A DNA stretch of 64,000 nt from Acinetobacter lwoffii (lineage in GTDB: Bacteria; Pseudomonadota; Gammaproteobacteria; Pseudomonadales; Moraxellaceae), in assembly GCF_024129735.1 (NCBI RefSeq), contig NZ_JAMXXK010000003.1, positions 1 to 64,000 on the forward strand. Direction: 5' to 3'. The notes under the pieces are model-generated. The model saw only the letters and a program-made list of their open reading frames with translations. It was not told the DNA's origin and made no database searches. Each line of letters begins with the position of its first letter. Position 1 is the stretch's first letter. This document shows positions 56,801 to 64,000 of this stretch, one piece after another. A program made the position numbers and the translations under genes.

Positions 56801-58000
56801 CAATGCTTCCGCCAATGTACGAATTTGCTGGGAAAAAGTGGTTTCACCCTGCTGCTGCAAGGTTTGTGGCAAACGGGTCTGCACACTTTGAATAATATGA
56901 AATTCCAGATAGGTCGTAAGCTGTTGCAGCTGCTCATCCAGATACTGTTTGACCTCACACAGCGCATCAATTGCCACGATCAGACTATGTTGCAAAATCA
57001 GCTGCTGCTCTGCATCCGGACAGCTTTTGTTAAAGACCTGAGTGGTCGGCTGGAAATCGGTTTTCTTGCGGCGCAAATGGCACAGATTCAGTAAAATCGG
57101 CTGCAATTCAGCATCAAAGAAACTCATGCCACCCTGATTTTTCAGGGCTGCGCTCCAGGTCATAAAGTTTTCACAAATTTCGGTTAACTTGGTCAAAAAA
57201 CTCTTGTGAAAATACTTCGGACTTTCCTGACAATAACGCCGCATGACGGCAAGATCATGCTCCTGAATACTCACTAATTGACTGATGCAGGCTTCCAATT
57301 TGTTCAGGTCACATTCAGCCAGTTCGATCTTGCGGAAATGCTGCTTGCTGAAATTCAGGGCATCACGCACCAGCCCGGTATAATGCTCCACCGGTTTCAG
57401 CAGATTTTGAACATACAGATGATTGACCATATATTGCGGCTGCTGCTGAATCCAGTCACGCAGCACATCATGAATCAGCTGCCGAATATACAGATCCTGA
57501 TCTTCGGTCAGTTCTGCACGTTCAATCTTGCCACTTTCAAAGGCAAATTCACGTAACAGTTTCTGGCTAAAGCTGTCCAGGGTGCCGACAAACAGTTCAT
57601 CCAGCTGGTTTAGCACCAGACGTAAACGGCGACGGGCATAATCCAGCCGTGAACCATAATCTTTCAGTACCTGCTGAAATAAAGGATCGGTTTCATTCTG
57701 GATTTTTGCTGCGATTTCAACTGAATTGAGCTGCTGATGACGCTGGATATAAGCCAGCGTTTCCTCGACGCGAAGCCGTACCCGGTTTTTCAGTTCAGCC
57801 GTGGCCTTACGGGTAAATGTCGTCGCAATCACCTGATGCGGATAATACTGGTCCAGAAAAATCCGCACCATCAGACTGGATAGCGTATAGGTCTTGCCGG
57901 TGCCTGCCGAGGCTTCAATCCAGTGTAGGCCCCGAAACTTCATGTCCTGAATCGGATTGGTAGAAATGGCTGTTTGCGTCTGCTGCTTTAAGAAAGTCAT
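53876..58000 (-). CDS. recB: Exodeoxyribonuclease V beta subunit RecB
   Basis: The 3'-5' helicase and nuclease subunit of RecBCD. Helicase motifs: EASAGTGKTYTLSSLM (Walker A, about residue 32), LVDEFQDTNQDQDDLLA (motif II), VGDPKQAIYGFRGGD (motif III), MTIHASKGLEFKVVFL (motif V). The C-terminal nuclease domain has GSIDLVYFDG (Asp) and HIADYKSNFLG (Asp-x-Lys). Length 1374 exceeds E. coli RecB (1180) by nearly 200 residues, apparently in Gln-rich inserts. It starts 4 bases after the recC stop, so translation is coupled. Confidence 0.96.
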   Translation of the reverse strand: MTFLKQQTQTAISTNPIQDMKFRGLHWIEASAGTGKTYTLSSLMVRIFLDQYYPHQVIATTFTRKATAELKNRVRLRVEETLAYIQRHQQLNSVEIAAKIQNETDPLFQQVLKDYGSRLDYARRRLRLVLNQLDELFVGTLDSFSQKLLREFAFESGKIERAELTEDQDLYIRQLIHDVLRDWIQQQPQYMVNHLYVQNLLKPVEHYTGLVRDALNFSKQHFRKIELAECDLNKLEACISQLVSIQEHDLAVMRRYCQESPKYFHKSFLTKLTEICENFMTWSAALKNQGGMSFFDAELQPILLNLCHLRRKKTDFQPTTQVFNKSCPDAEQQLILQHSLIVAIDALCEVKQYLDEQLQQLTTYLEFHIIQSVQTRLPQTLQQQGETTFSQQIRTLAEALQGQQGQRFAQFVQARYPLILVDEFQDTNQDQDDLLAKIWRDANRVQSGCMIMVGDPKQAIYGFRGGDMLTYNKAHADVLHKQGREYTLMQNHRSVKPLVEVVDALFQRQMDFGEQVQYTLIQAGSRPHPDLVDMGRINPQPLRWIQLGESDLEADQVAWKIRALLNQSAQQQLYFQQQEHQQSLSADDIAVLGFGHFALEQVKQRLQRMGIPCYKESKQSVFASPIAQDVAAVLTAIMDPFNEAKVKRALLTRLLGFNLKKLIDLQSQSEGLSRYIADLDIIREMWFEKGFLTAWNYALNLFQVWTNLVASQSLDNERVVVNLRHLTEMLSQQSEYYQGAQKLYHWYLRQLQSPSGKDSEKERKLSGDHGVQLMTIHASKGLEFKVVFLLGVDAAFDVNKGNLNFSLSAPEQDNILEQSRVIAVNHKNLHEQAILQNAARNAAENHRLWYVALTRASHRVYAMLQDQNAQSDSGLAFWRGQGDQLFQHALSLVEPPLSQEPPRLVEQSNHHQVDMRAQPLPERQFYPRTKTSFTALSQHQLHGHILQDDLVTAYEQPDSAADEIHFTGLEEQPAAVPLDWIRLNFPKGTVAGTFLHSIFEHIDFQDSSYWNLEIRRRFKNTAPQIWQELKEKFEQAFHIRSVLEQAFSLHYQAAVVNLRTLFQATAQADFKAEELRHSMQRVLSSLNYKLLTGIRLHDQSKAYRQQWQQLFHSAQQLDRSGLLEFLGQFQVYFDGLEDDSFIQFFEQEVAQLTRSASTESLNVDSIFQTAFDGLLDEITEDILLNLMHDWVHDILATPIQVDFALAQLEAKQYLSEFPFYLSLTDAPLQIRQIHQLFLGHDIVMSDFNEAKSARYLTGSIDLVYFDGQRYHIADYKSNFLGPDQQHYSAEAIQQNMSQSSYWLQAALYLVALHRYLSANMQGYSITQHLGGATYLYLRGMNGQVQQGAYHWQPSLEFIEKLDQILGYFEQKKSA

Positions 58001-58004
58001 ACGG

Positions 58005-61000
58005 CTATTTCACCCATTCCAGATGTTGATGAATTGGTGCATACAGGCCATGGGCAAAATCATGACAGCAGTTTTGCAAGGCCAGATCCGGATCCTGATC
58101 TTGCAAAATAAATTGCCAATCCTGATGCAAGACACTAGATTCATTCGAAGTCAATGGCTTAGCTGTTTTAGGACTATAACTGTTGTTCCAGGCTTCCAAC
58201 AATTCCTGCATTTCCACAATGGTCATTTTACCCTGTTCATTCTCGGCCCACTGCCACTCTTTTTTCATCAGTAATTCTGCCGGCAAGACCAGCGGCTGCT
58301 GTTGACCAATTTCCCAGGCCTTTAACCAGAGCTGCAAATACTCATGTGCCTTGCTCGAACTCAAGCCAGAAAACTTCAGGGTTTTATTACTGAAAATGAC
58401 AATGCGCTCCAGTTCTGGTGAGCGTGCATCGTCATTCAAGTAAGCCAGCCATAGCAGATACTCCAGCCAGATCTGGGCACGGCGTTTTTCCGAGGCCGAA
58501 GAGGATTGCATACTCAGCCAGTAGCTGCTGTGTGGAACCTGAGGCACGTTTATATGAATGATCAGTTCAGGACTGAACTGCAAGGATTGCTGGGTAACTG
58601 GCGTCAGTTCTTTATCCAACTGCAGCAAACGTTCTTGTAACAGCTGCTGTTCCTGCTGGCTGCCCAGCCAGGTGGCTTGCTGAGTTTTGCCCACCGGCAA
58701 ACGGTCCAGCATCAGGTTCGGCTCAATCTCCTGCTCTTGCTGCAACAGGAAATCCCGTACCTGATACTGTTCCAGTTTGTTCAATAATAAGGGTTCCCGG
58801 GAACTCGGCAAATCGGCATAGCGAATCGTGGAAACCCCGACACTTTTCAGGAATAGACGTGCCGGGAAAATCATATCGCGGATCCATTCATCACCTTTGA
58901 GTACCCGGATTTCTTTTTGTTCTAGTGCCGGATAATGTGCATTAATCCAGCTGCTGCGTTTGCCTTCGGCACTGCGGATATACTCTGCTACCGCAAACCA
59001 CTGATCCTGATAACGTGGTGTCTGCATATCTGTAAATCCGGCCGGATCAAAAGGCTGCAAGGGATGTACATGATAAAGCTGCCGGATATGTTGAGCGACC
59101 GATAGACCATGAATATCCACCATCGGATCGACTTCGGCATCCGGCTGTTCAGACTGGCAGATCAGCGCGATATGCTGAACCAGTTCCTGCAAGGCAGTGG
59201 ATGGATCACGAGCCTCACCATCCTCCAGATCAAAGCCATTATAGAACAGCCATAGATTTTCCTGTGCCAGCAGCAAGGCATCCAGAAAGGCGCCCTGCTC
59301 GTCATCCAGACGGGAACGGTCACCGAGTTGCGGCTTCAGGCTGCGCATCAGATCAAACGGAACCTGTTGATTACGGCTCGGAAATTTACCGCTATCCAGA
59401 TTCAGCATCACCACCAGTTTATAAGGCAATGGCCGGATCTGACCAATCTGGCTAAAAGTAATCTGTCCGGTCGGTTCGGCCTGATCCAGCTGCATCTCCA
59501 GGGTATTCTGAATTTCTTCCAGCACATAAGGCAGAGGCAGACTGAGTGCCACCAGTTCCTGACTGGCATGCGGATCATCCTGGTCATGATAATCGGCCAA
59601 GGTCAGCATCCGCATTTGCTTGTCGATAATCTCGGCAACGGTTTTGAGCGATTCCACGCCAGCATCACGGAACTCGTTCAGATCGGCGCGCAGATATTCC
59701 AGCCAGGTTTTGACTGGCGTGCGCTGTCCGGTTTCATGCAAAGTCAGCCAGTCACGGCGCTCTACCAGATCCTGATAAATCCGGATCAGGGTGGATATCA
59801 AGGGAAAATCACTGGTCAGAACCTTGGCATAACTCAAGGTGTCCTGAAACAGGGTATGTTCAGGAATCGCCAGACCCAACGCCAGACGGTCCAGCGCGAA
59901 TTTAAAGCTAAACCGGTAATCCTCATCGCCTGCGCTCAGGCTTTGCTGTAAATGCTGCTGGTCCAGTCCACGTTTAAAGCCAGCATCTGTCAGCAACTGC
60001 AACATCCGTTCTACCTGACTATAGTCCAGACCATAATACTGCTGGGTCGCATTCAGGCTGAGCCAGTCGGCAAAGTCCTCAATACTGAAACGGCGACGTA
60101 CCCACTGAATCCGGCCCAGTACCGCGCGCCAGGCATTGCTGACATCCAGACGCGACACCCCGGCAATCTGGATCGGTAAATACAGGTTATCTTTCTGCAG
60201 TCGTTTGCTGCCAATTTCACGCTCACGCGGTGGCGGGGCAAAGACACTGCGAATTGCCGGTTCGAGTTCTTTCAGACTTGGCGTCAGCACCAGAATATCA
60301 CTAGGCTGACGCGGCACGTCATTCGTATCTTGAGCCAGCCAGTGAATCAGCTGTTCTTTAAGGACTTCCAGCTGACGTAATGAAGAATGACAGACATGAA
60401 TCTGTACCGAATCATCATCAGGGCTTAAAGCATATTGATGCTGCTCGGGCTCGAGCAAATACAGGATATCCGACTGGATTTTGGCCAGCAGCCTGTCCTG
60501 ATATTCATCCACAAAGACATCGGCCCAGAGACCCTCTTCCCCCGAAGACAGTTTAGAGAGTAGAGAAAAATGATCCCGTGCCTGCTTGCCGAATCGGGTC
60601 AGGAGCGGATGCCGCGATTCCCGGTCTTCGGCATTAAAGTTCAGCTGCTTGATCCTGAAGTCTTTTATTTCCGCATCATTCGGTTTACGTTGACGGGTCT
60701 TTTCAAAACGCTGAATAAAGCGCTCTTCCCGCTGCAAATCAAACCTGGCTTTCCAGTCCGGATCGACACTGTCGGCCCAGTATTCCTGCGAGGGGTTGAA
60801 GTGAAAAATATAGATATCAATGTATTGCCCCAGACGGCGTAAAAAATCCAGCTGGCTGGGTGGCAGTTCTAGCAGGCTAAATACCACAATCTGGGCCGGT
60901 AGTCGTTTTAGAGCCTGGGCGCGGGTTTCTGCATTCTCCAGCCGCTCCCAATACAGGCGTTCAATCTCCAGGATTTTGGCATAGTCATCCTGAAATACAT

Positions 61001-61715
61001 GCTGCCACAACCAGCGTTGCCAGGCTTCCAGTTCACGCGCCTGAATCTTGACAAAATCCGCCACCTGCATCTCATGGCCATTTTCATCTTTGGGGCTATA
61101 GATCATTTGCTCGATATCGAGCGCAATATCCTGCCCCCAGGACTCTAACCAGTTACTCGGACAACTACAGTTGTTTGGAGGACAGTTACGCGCGCAATAA
61201 CCGCGATAATCCATATAATGACTGAACAAACGCGACACCTGCTCGGCTACCCAGTACAGCATGCTCTGTTTTTTCAGCTGCTTCTCTGTACCCTGCTCCA
61301 GCCGGTCAGCACTGTCATAAATCCGCTTCACAATAGAATACAGCGGATGATCGACGTCTAAAGGAATCTGTTCAGGCAGAATACATTTACGCAATGCCTG
61401 AAACACGCGCCATTTGATGATAATGCGCGGAATATTGGCTTCACGGACCTGCTCCACTTCTTTAGGCGCATTCAATACCCATTGATAGGAAGTCCATTGA
61501 AAGGCGCGAATCCGGTGATGAAACTGGGTATTGGCGCTAATACCTTTTTTCTCGGCAATTTTCTGGGTCAGCCAAGTTTCTACTGCCGGAGATGGCACAA
61601 TAAAGTGCCGGGTTTGTAACACCTCAAATGGATTCCGGGCAGTCTGGTTGACAATACGCAGCATACTATCCAAAAGCACATCAATACGTTGACTCTGAAT
61701 AACATGAATGGCCAT
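58005..61715 (-). CDS. recC: Exodeoxyribonuclease V gamma subunit RecC
   Basis: The Chi-recognition subunit of RecBCD, a helicase-like protein with degenerate motifs. Recognisable parts: FIVPSPAVETWLTQKIAEKKG near the N-terminus (in parts), IRAFQWTSYQWVL, WPARIVVFSLLELPP-like IVVFSLLELPPSQ, and the C-terminal nuclease-like RVLKGDEWIRDMIFPARLFL region. Length 1236 versus 1122 in E. coli. A CxxxxxCxC stretch (CARNCPPNNCSCPSN, about residue 175) is unusual. AGGGGA lies 4 bases before the ATG at 61715. First gene of the recCBD operon. Confidence 0.93.
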   Translation of the reverse strand: MAIHVIQSQRIDVLLDSMLRIVNQTARNPFEVLQTRHFIVPSPAVETWLTQKIAEKKGISANTQFHHRIRAFQWTSYQWVLNAPKEVEQVREANIPRIIIKWRVFQALRKCILPEQIPLDVDHPLYSIVKRIYDSADRLEQGTEKQLKKQSMLYWVAEQVSRLFSHYMDYRGYCARNCPPNNCSCPSNWLESWGQDIALDIEQMIYSPKDENGHEMQVADFVKIQARELEAWQRWLWQHVFQDDYAKILEIERLYWERLENAETRAQALKRLPAQIVVFSLLELPPSQLDFLRRLGQYIDIYIFHFNPSQEYWADSVDPDWKARFDLQREERFIQRFEKTRQRKPNDAEIKDFRIKQLNFNAEDRESRHPLLTRFGKQARDHFSLLSKLSSGEEGLWADVFVDEYQDRLLAKIQSDILYLLEPEQHQYALSPDDDSVQIHVCHSSLRQLEVLKEQLIHWLAQDTNDVPRQPSDILVLTPSLKELEPAIRSVFAPPPREREIGSKRLQKDNLYLPIQIAGVSRLDVSNAWRAVLGRIQWVRRRFSIEDFADWLSLNATQQYYGLDYSQVERMLQLLTDAGFKRGLDQQHLQQSLSAGDEDYRFSFKFALDRLALGLAIPEHTLFQDTLSYAKVLTSDFPLISTLIRIYQDLVERRDWLTLHETGQRTPVKTWLEYLRADLNEFRDAGVESLKTVAEIIDKQMRMLTLADYHDQDDPHASQELVALSLPLPYVLEEIQNTLEMQLDQAEPTGQITFSQIGQIRPLPYKLVVMLNLDSGKFPSRNQQVPFDLMRSLKPQLGDRSRLDDEQGAFLDALLLAQENLWLFYNGFDLEDGEARDPSTALQELVQHIALICQSEQPDAEVDPMVDIHGLSVAQHIRQLYHVHPLQPFDPAGFTDMQTPRYQDQWFAVAEYIRSAEGKRSSWINAHYPALEQKEIRVLKGDEWIRDMIFPARLFLKSVGVSTIRYADLPSSREPLLLNKLEQYQVRDFLLQQEQEIEPNLMLDRLPVGKTQQATWLGSQQEQQLLQERLLQLDKELTPVTQQSLQFSPELIIHINVPQVPHSSYWLSMQSSSASEKRRAQIWLEYLLWLAYLNDDARSPELERIVIFSNKTLKFSGLSSSKAHEYLQLWLKAWEIGQQQPLVLPAELLMKKEWQWAENEQGKMTIVEMQELLEAWNNSYSPKTAKPLTSNESSVLHQDWQFILQDQDPDLALQNCCHDFAHGLYAPIHQHLEWVK

Positions 61716-61836
61716 TGGTTCCCCTGAACTGCTGAATGTGGTTTTTACTACAAAACGATAAAGATTATTTACTATACATCCCGAGCGCTCTATGACACTT
61801 TAAAACCACACTTCAGTCGAAAAATTTCTTTGAAAA

Positions 61837-61855
61837 AAGCATCTTAAAGATGCTT
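61837..61855 (-). terminator. Minus-strand terminator between recC and DUF697-like gene
   Basis: AAGCATC/GATGCTT with a TTAAA loop; the minus strand then reads TTTTTTC. It may stop antisense transcription entering from the right. No minus-strand gene lies directly upstream. Confidence 0.45.
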
Positions 61856-61892
61856 GAATAGAAAAAAACAACATAGAGCTTAGGTAGTGCCC

Positions 61893-62393
61893 ATGAAATT
61901 AGATAAAATTCCTGAACGTCTCGATCCGAGCCTAGATTTAGAACAAATCCGCGACGAATGCCTGGAACTCACCAAAAAACGCGCCTATTATTCTGCCGGT
62001 GCTGCGGTTATTCCAGTGCCGTTTATGGACGTGGTCATTGATATAGGTATCTTGTCGCAATTGATTCCCGAGATCAATGCCCGCTTCGGCCTGGCGCCTG
62101 ACCAGATCAGTGTCTATGATCCAAAAACCCGTCAGATTCACTGGCAAGAGCTGCGTAAACGTGGCGTAGAATTTTCCGGTCTGGTGGTCGCACGTACGGC
62201 AGTTAAAAAATCTTTGAACAATGTTGCAGCGAAAGTGATGATAAAGCAAGTCACAAAATTCATTCCGCTGGGTGGTCAGCTGGTGGCCGCAAGTCTGGGT
62301 TATTTTGTCATGAAAAAAATTGCCGATGCTCATGTGCAAGACTGCTATCGCACCGCTAAAAGTATTCAGCAAAAACAGGTCGCCCAAGGTTAA
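61893..62393 (+). CDS. DUF697/EcsC-like membrane-associated protein
   Basis: A 166-residue protein with a helical N-terminus (LEQIRDECLELTKKRAYYSA) and a hydrophobic Gly/Ala/Pro segment AGAAVIPVPFMDVVIDIGIL that matches the DUF697/EcsC-type helical pattern, then VVARTAVKKSLNNVAAKVMI and GGQLVAASLGYFVMKKIA. DUF697 segments occur in membrane-bound YcjF-like and GTPase-associated proteins; the function here is unknown. I start at the ATG 61893; the GTG at 61887 is also in frame. TAGG lies 9 bases upstream. Confidence 0.7.
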   Translation: MKLDKIPERLDPSLDLEQIRDECLELTKKRAYYSAGAAVIPVPFMDVVIDIGILSQLIPEINARFGLAPDQISVYDPKTRQIHWQELRKRGVEFSGLVVARTAVKKSLNNVAAKVMIKQVTKFIPLGGQLVAASLGYFVMKKIADAHVQDCYRTAKSIQQKQVAQG

Positions 62394-62435
62394 TCCTGTT
62401 TAAGCTAAATATTTTTAAACTGTTTAAAATTCTCT

Positions 62436-62468
62436 ACTTCAGGCAGATTATTCTGCCTGAAGTTGTTT
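62436..62468. terminator. Terminator overlapping the pap stop
   Basis: A perfect 12-bp stem ACTTCAGGCAGA/TCTGCCTGAAGT with a 4-base loop. On the plus strand TTGTTTT follows, so it ends the DUF697-like gene. One arm and the loop lie within the last codons and stop of the convergent gene. Confidence 0.8.
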
Positions 62469-63866
62469 TAAAATAGCCTTTAGTACTTCGACCCGTGCGG
62501 TATGTTTATCATCAGACGCGATAATGTGCCAAGGCGCTTCCTCAGTCGAAGTATGTTCAAACATATCGGCTGCCGCTTTCAGATAATCATCCCAGCGTTC
62601 CCGGTTACGCCAGTCTTCTTCAGTAATTTTAAAACGCTTATGTGGTGTATCTTCACGCGCCTTGAACCGTGCTGCCTGTTCCTCTTTAGAAATGGCCAGC
62701 CAGATTTTCACAATCACCGTTTGATGCTTGACCAGGCTCTGTTCAAAACGGTTAATTTCCGCATAAGCTCGCTGCCATTCTACCGGACTGGAAAACCCTT
62801 CTACCCGTTCTACCAATACCCGACCATACCAGGAACGGTCAAAAATGCAGATATCATCATCGGTTTGCAGCTTGGTCCAGAAGCGCCATAAATAAGGACG
62901 GCTCAGCTCATATTTTTCTGGTGCGGCAATGGTATGAATTTCATATTCACGTGGATCCAGTTTTTTGACAATCCGCTTGATCGCGCCGCCCTTGCCAGCA
63001 GCATCCATGCCCTCAAACAGAATTACCACATTACGCGAATCGGAACGCATGGCTTTGGCGACCTTCGCGGTTAATTTTTTTAGTTCCGGTTTGTAATCTT
63101 CTGGCTGGGCTTGAGTCTTGGAAGGATGTTTTAACTGCTCGGGAATCTTGGCCTGTTTCCATCTTCCCTTGGCTCTGGCGGGATGATCCGGACAATGTTT
63201 CAAGGCACTCAGGATATACTGGGCAAATTGCTGGTCGCGCTGCTGCTCATCTTCGCCATCAATAATGAACCAGTCCTCGGTAAAGCGCTGACGCAGGCGC
63301 TGCAAGGTGTCATATTCTTTGCGATTGCGCCAGTCCAGACCATGCAGTTGATGCCAGTGAGTTTCAATCGGATCCATGGCATCCAGACGTTTTTGCAAGA
63401 CTTTCCAGGACAGGTCAAACCAGACCTTGATCACATCGACATGGTTATTTTTCAGGTCCTGTTCAAAGGCCTGCATCTCTTGCAGATATTCATCAAACTG
63501 TGCATCACTCAGCGGGCTTTCAGCTTGCATGGCACTGCCAAGCAGATCACTGTACCAGTTACCAAACAGCACCATGATCTGGCCTTCGGCAGGAATAAAA
63601 CGTGCATAAGGTTGCCACAAGGTCTGCTTCGGGCCGGCTAGCTGAGGCTTATCGGCTTTCACACGCAAATAGCGCGGATCGACCCATTCACGTAACTGTT
63701 TAACCGCTTCACCCTTGCCGGCCAGCTCAATGCCATTCACCAGAATCACCAGACTTTTGGCATTTTTCTGGCCCCGGGTCTTTTTTAAATTATATTGGGC
63801 ATCAATCAGCTCGACAGACAGCTGATCTTCATCCATTAACTGAAATTGTGGTTGTTCCATACGCAT
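62448..63866 (-). CDS. pap: Polyphosphate:AMP phosphotransferase
   Basis: Uses polyphosphate to phosphorylate AMP to ADP. Two PPK2 domains in tandem: domain 1 with VNGIELAGKGEAVKQL (about 45) and FDLSWKVLQKRLDAMD, domain 2 with FEGMDAAGKGGAIKRIVKK (about 285), DRSWYGRVLVERVEG and ITEEDWRNRERWDDY. The fused layout and length (472) are those of the class II PPK2 enzyme described from Acinetobacter johnsonii 210A. Start at 63866 is chosen as AGGG lies 6 bases upstream; a TTG at 63872 and an ATG at 63860 are alternatives. Confidence 0.94.
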   Translation of the reverse strand: MRMEQPQFQLMDEDQLSVELIDAQYNLKKTRGQKNAKSLVILVNGIELAGKGEAVKQLREWVDPRYLRVKADKPQLAGPKQTLWQPYARFIPAEGQIMVLFGNWYSDLLGSAMQAESPLSDAQFDEYLQEMQAFEQDLKNNHVDVIKVWFDLSWKVLQKRLDAMDPIETHWHQLHGLDWRNRKEYDTLQRLRQRFTEDWFIIDGEDEQQRDQQFAQYILSALKHCPDHPARAKGRWKQAKIPEQLKHPSKTQAQPEDYKPELKKLTAKVAKAMRSDSRNVVILFEGMDAAGKGGAIKRIVKKLDPREYEIHTIAAPEKYELSRPYLWRFWTKLQTDDDICIFDRSWYGRVLVERVEGFSSPVEWQRAYAEINRFEQSLVKHQTVIVKIWLAISKEEQAARFKAREDTPHKRFKITEEDWRNRERWDDYLKAAADMFEHTSTEEAPWHIIASDDKHTARVEVLKAILKQLQAE

Positions 63867-63872
63867 CTTCAA

Positions 63873-64000
63873 CCCTGATCTTTTATTCTGTCTGCAGTAT
63901 AGCGAGGAGTTTCAGCGCAAAAATAGCTCTGGCAACGTTTTTCACACGATTAAATTGGCTATTTAAACAACAGATTGACATACAAATGCCCGATCTCTGT
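63873..64000. other. Right-end spacer
   Basis: 128 bases upstream of pap to the window edge. No gene or clear promoter seen. Confidence 0.5.

Overview
The window looks like a core-chromosome segment of an Acinetobacter species (Moraxellaceae, Gammaproteobacteria). This rests on moderate GC, AT-rich spacers, gspF-gspG separated from other type II secretion genes, a recC-recB-recD cluster, and a double-domain polyphosphate:AMP phosphotransferase of the kind described from Acinetobacter johnsonii. I cannot fix the species. There is no insertion sequence, prophage, integron or CRISPR array.

Layout. 0-8 kb: a cut-off gene at the left edge, rluC, a long structured leader and rne (RNase E), an acyl-CoA synthetase, and three identical tRNA-Lys genes in tandem. 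8-15 kb: lipoprotein, PspC-like protein, two transporters, a small membrane-protein gene broken by an in-frame TGA, an HPP/CBS protein and a transglutaminase-like protein. 15-18 kb: glyQ-glyS. 18.1-19.6 kb: an AT-rich pair of overlapping genes (a nucleotidyltransferase and an unknown partner), the best candidate here for an undescribed system. 19.7-25 kb: small envelope proteins, a D-2-hydroxyacid dehydrogenase, an alpha/beta-hydrolase-like protein and a methyltransferase. 25-34.5 kb: a flavoprotein, a divergent TrmB-like methyltransferase, yacG, an MBL-fold hydrolase, hemH, a DUF4062 protein, murI, a DUF1285 protein, ETF:ubiquinone oxidoreductase and a TusA-like protein. 34.5-45 kb: corC-lnt, gspG/gspF, priA, a CPA2 antiporter and hslO. 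45-51 kb: DUF2147 protein, an orphan CbpM-like protein, a DUF465 protein, a CorA-like transporter, and pnp downstream of rpsO. 51-64 kb: two related small-RNA-like units, recD, recB, recC, a DUF697-like protein and the polyphosphate:AMP phosphotransferase.

Functional groupings: RNA processing and translation (rne, rluC, pnp, rpsO, tRNA-Lys, glyQS); DNA repair and restart (recBCD, priA); envelope biogenesis (lnt, murI, gspFG, lipoproteins); redox and stress (hslO, ETF-QO, CPA2 antiporter). Most transcription units end in clear intrinsic terminators, often shared by convergent genes. The non-coding points of interest are the rne leader, the two paralogous terminator units upstream of rpsO, three evenly spaced DnaA-box-like 9-mers at the start of recD, and a family of intergenic palindromes.
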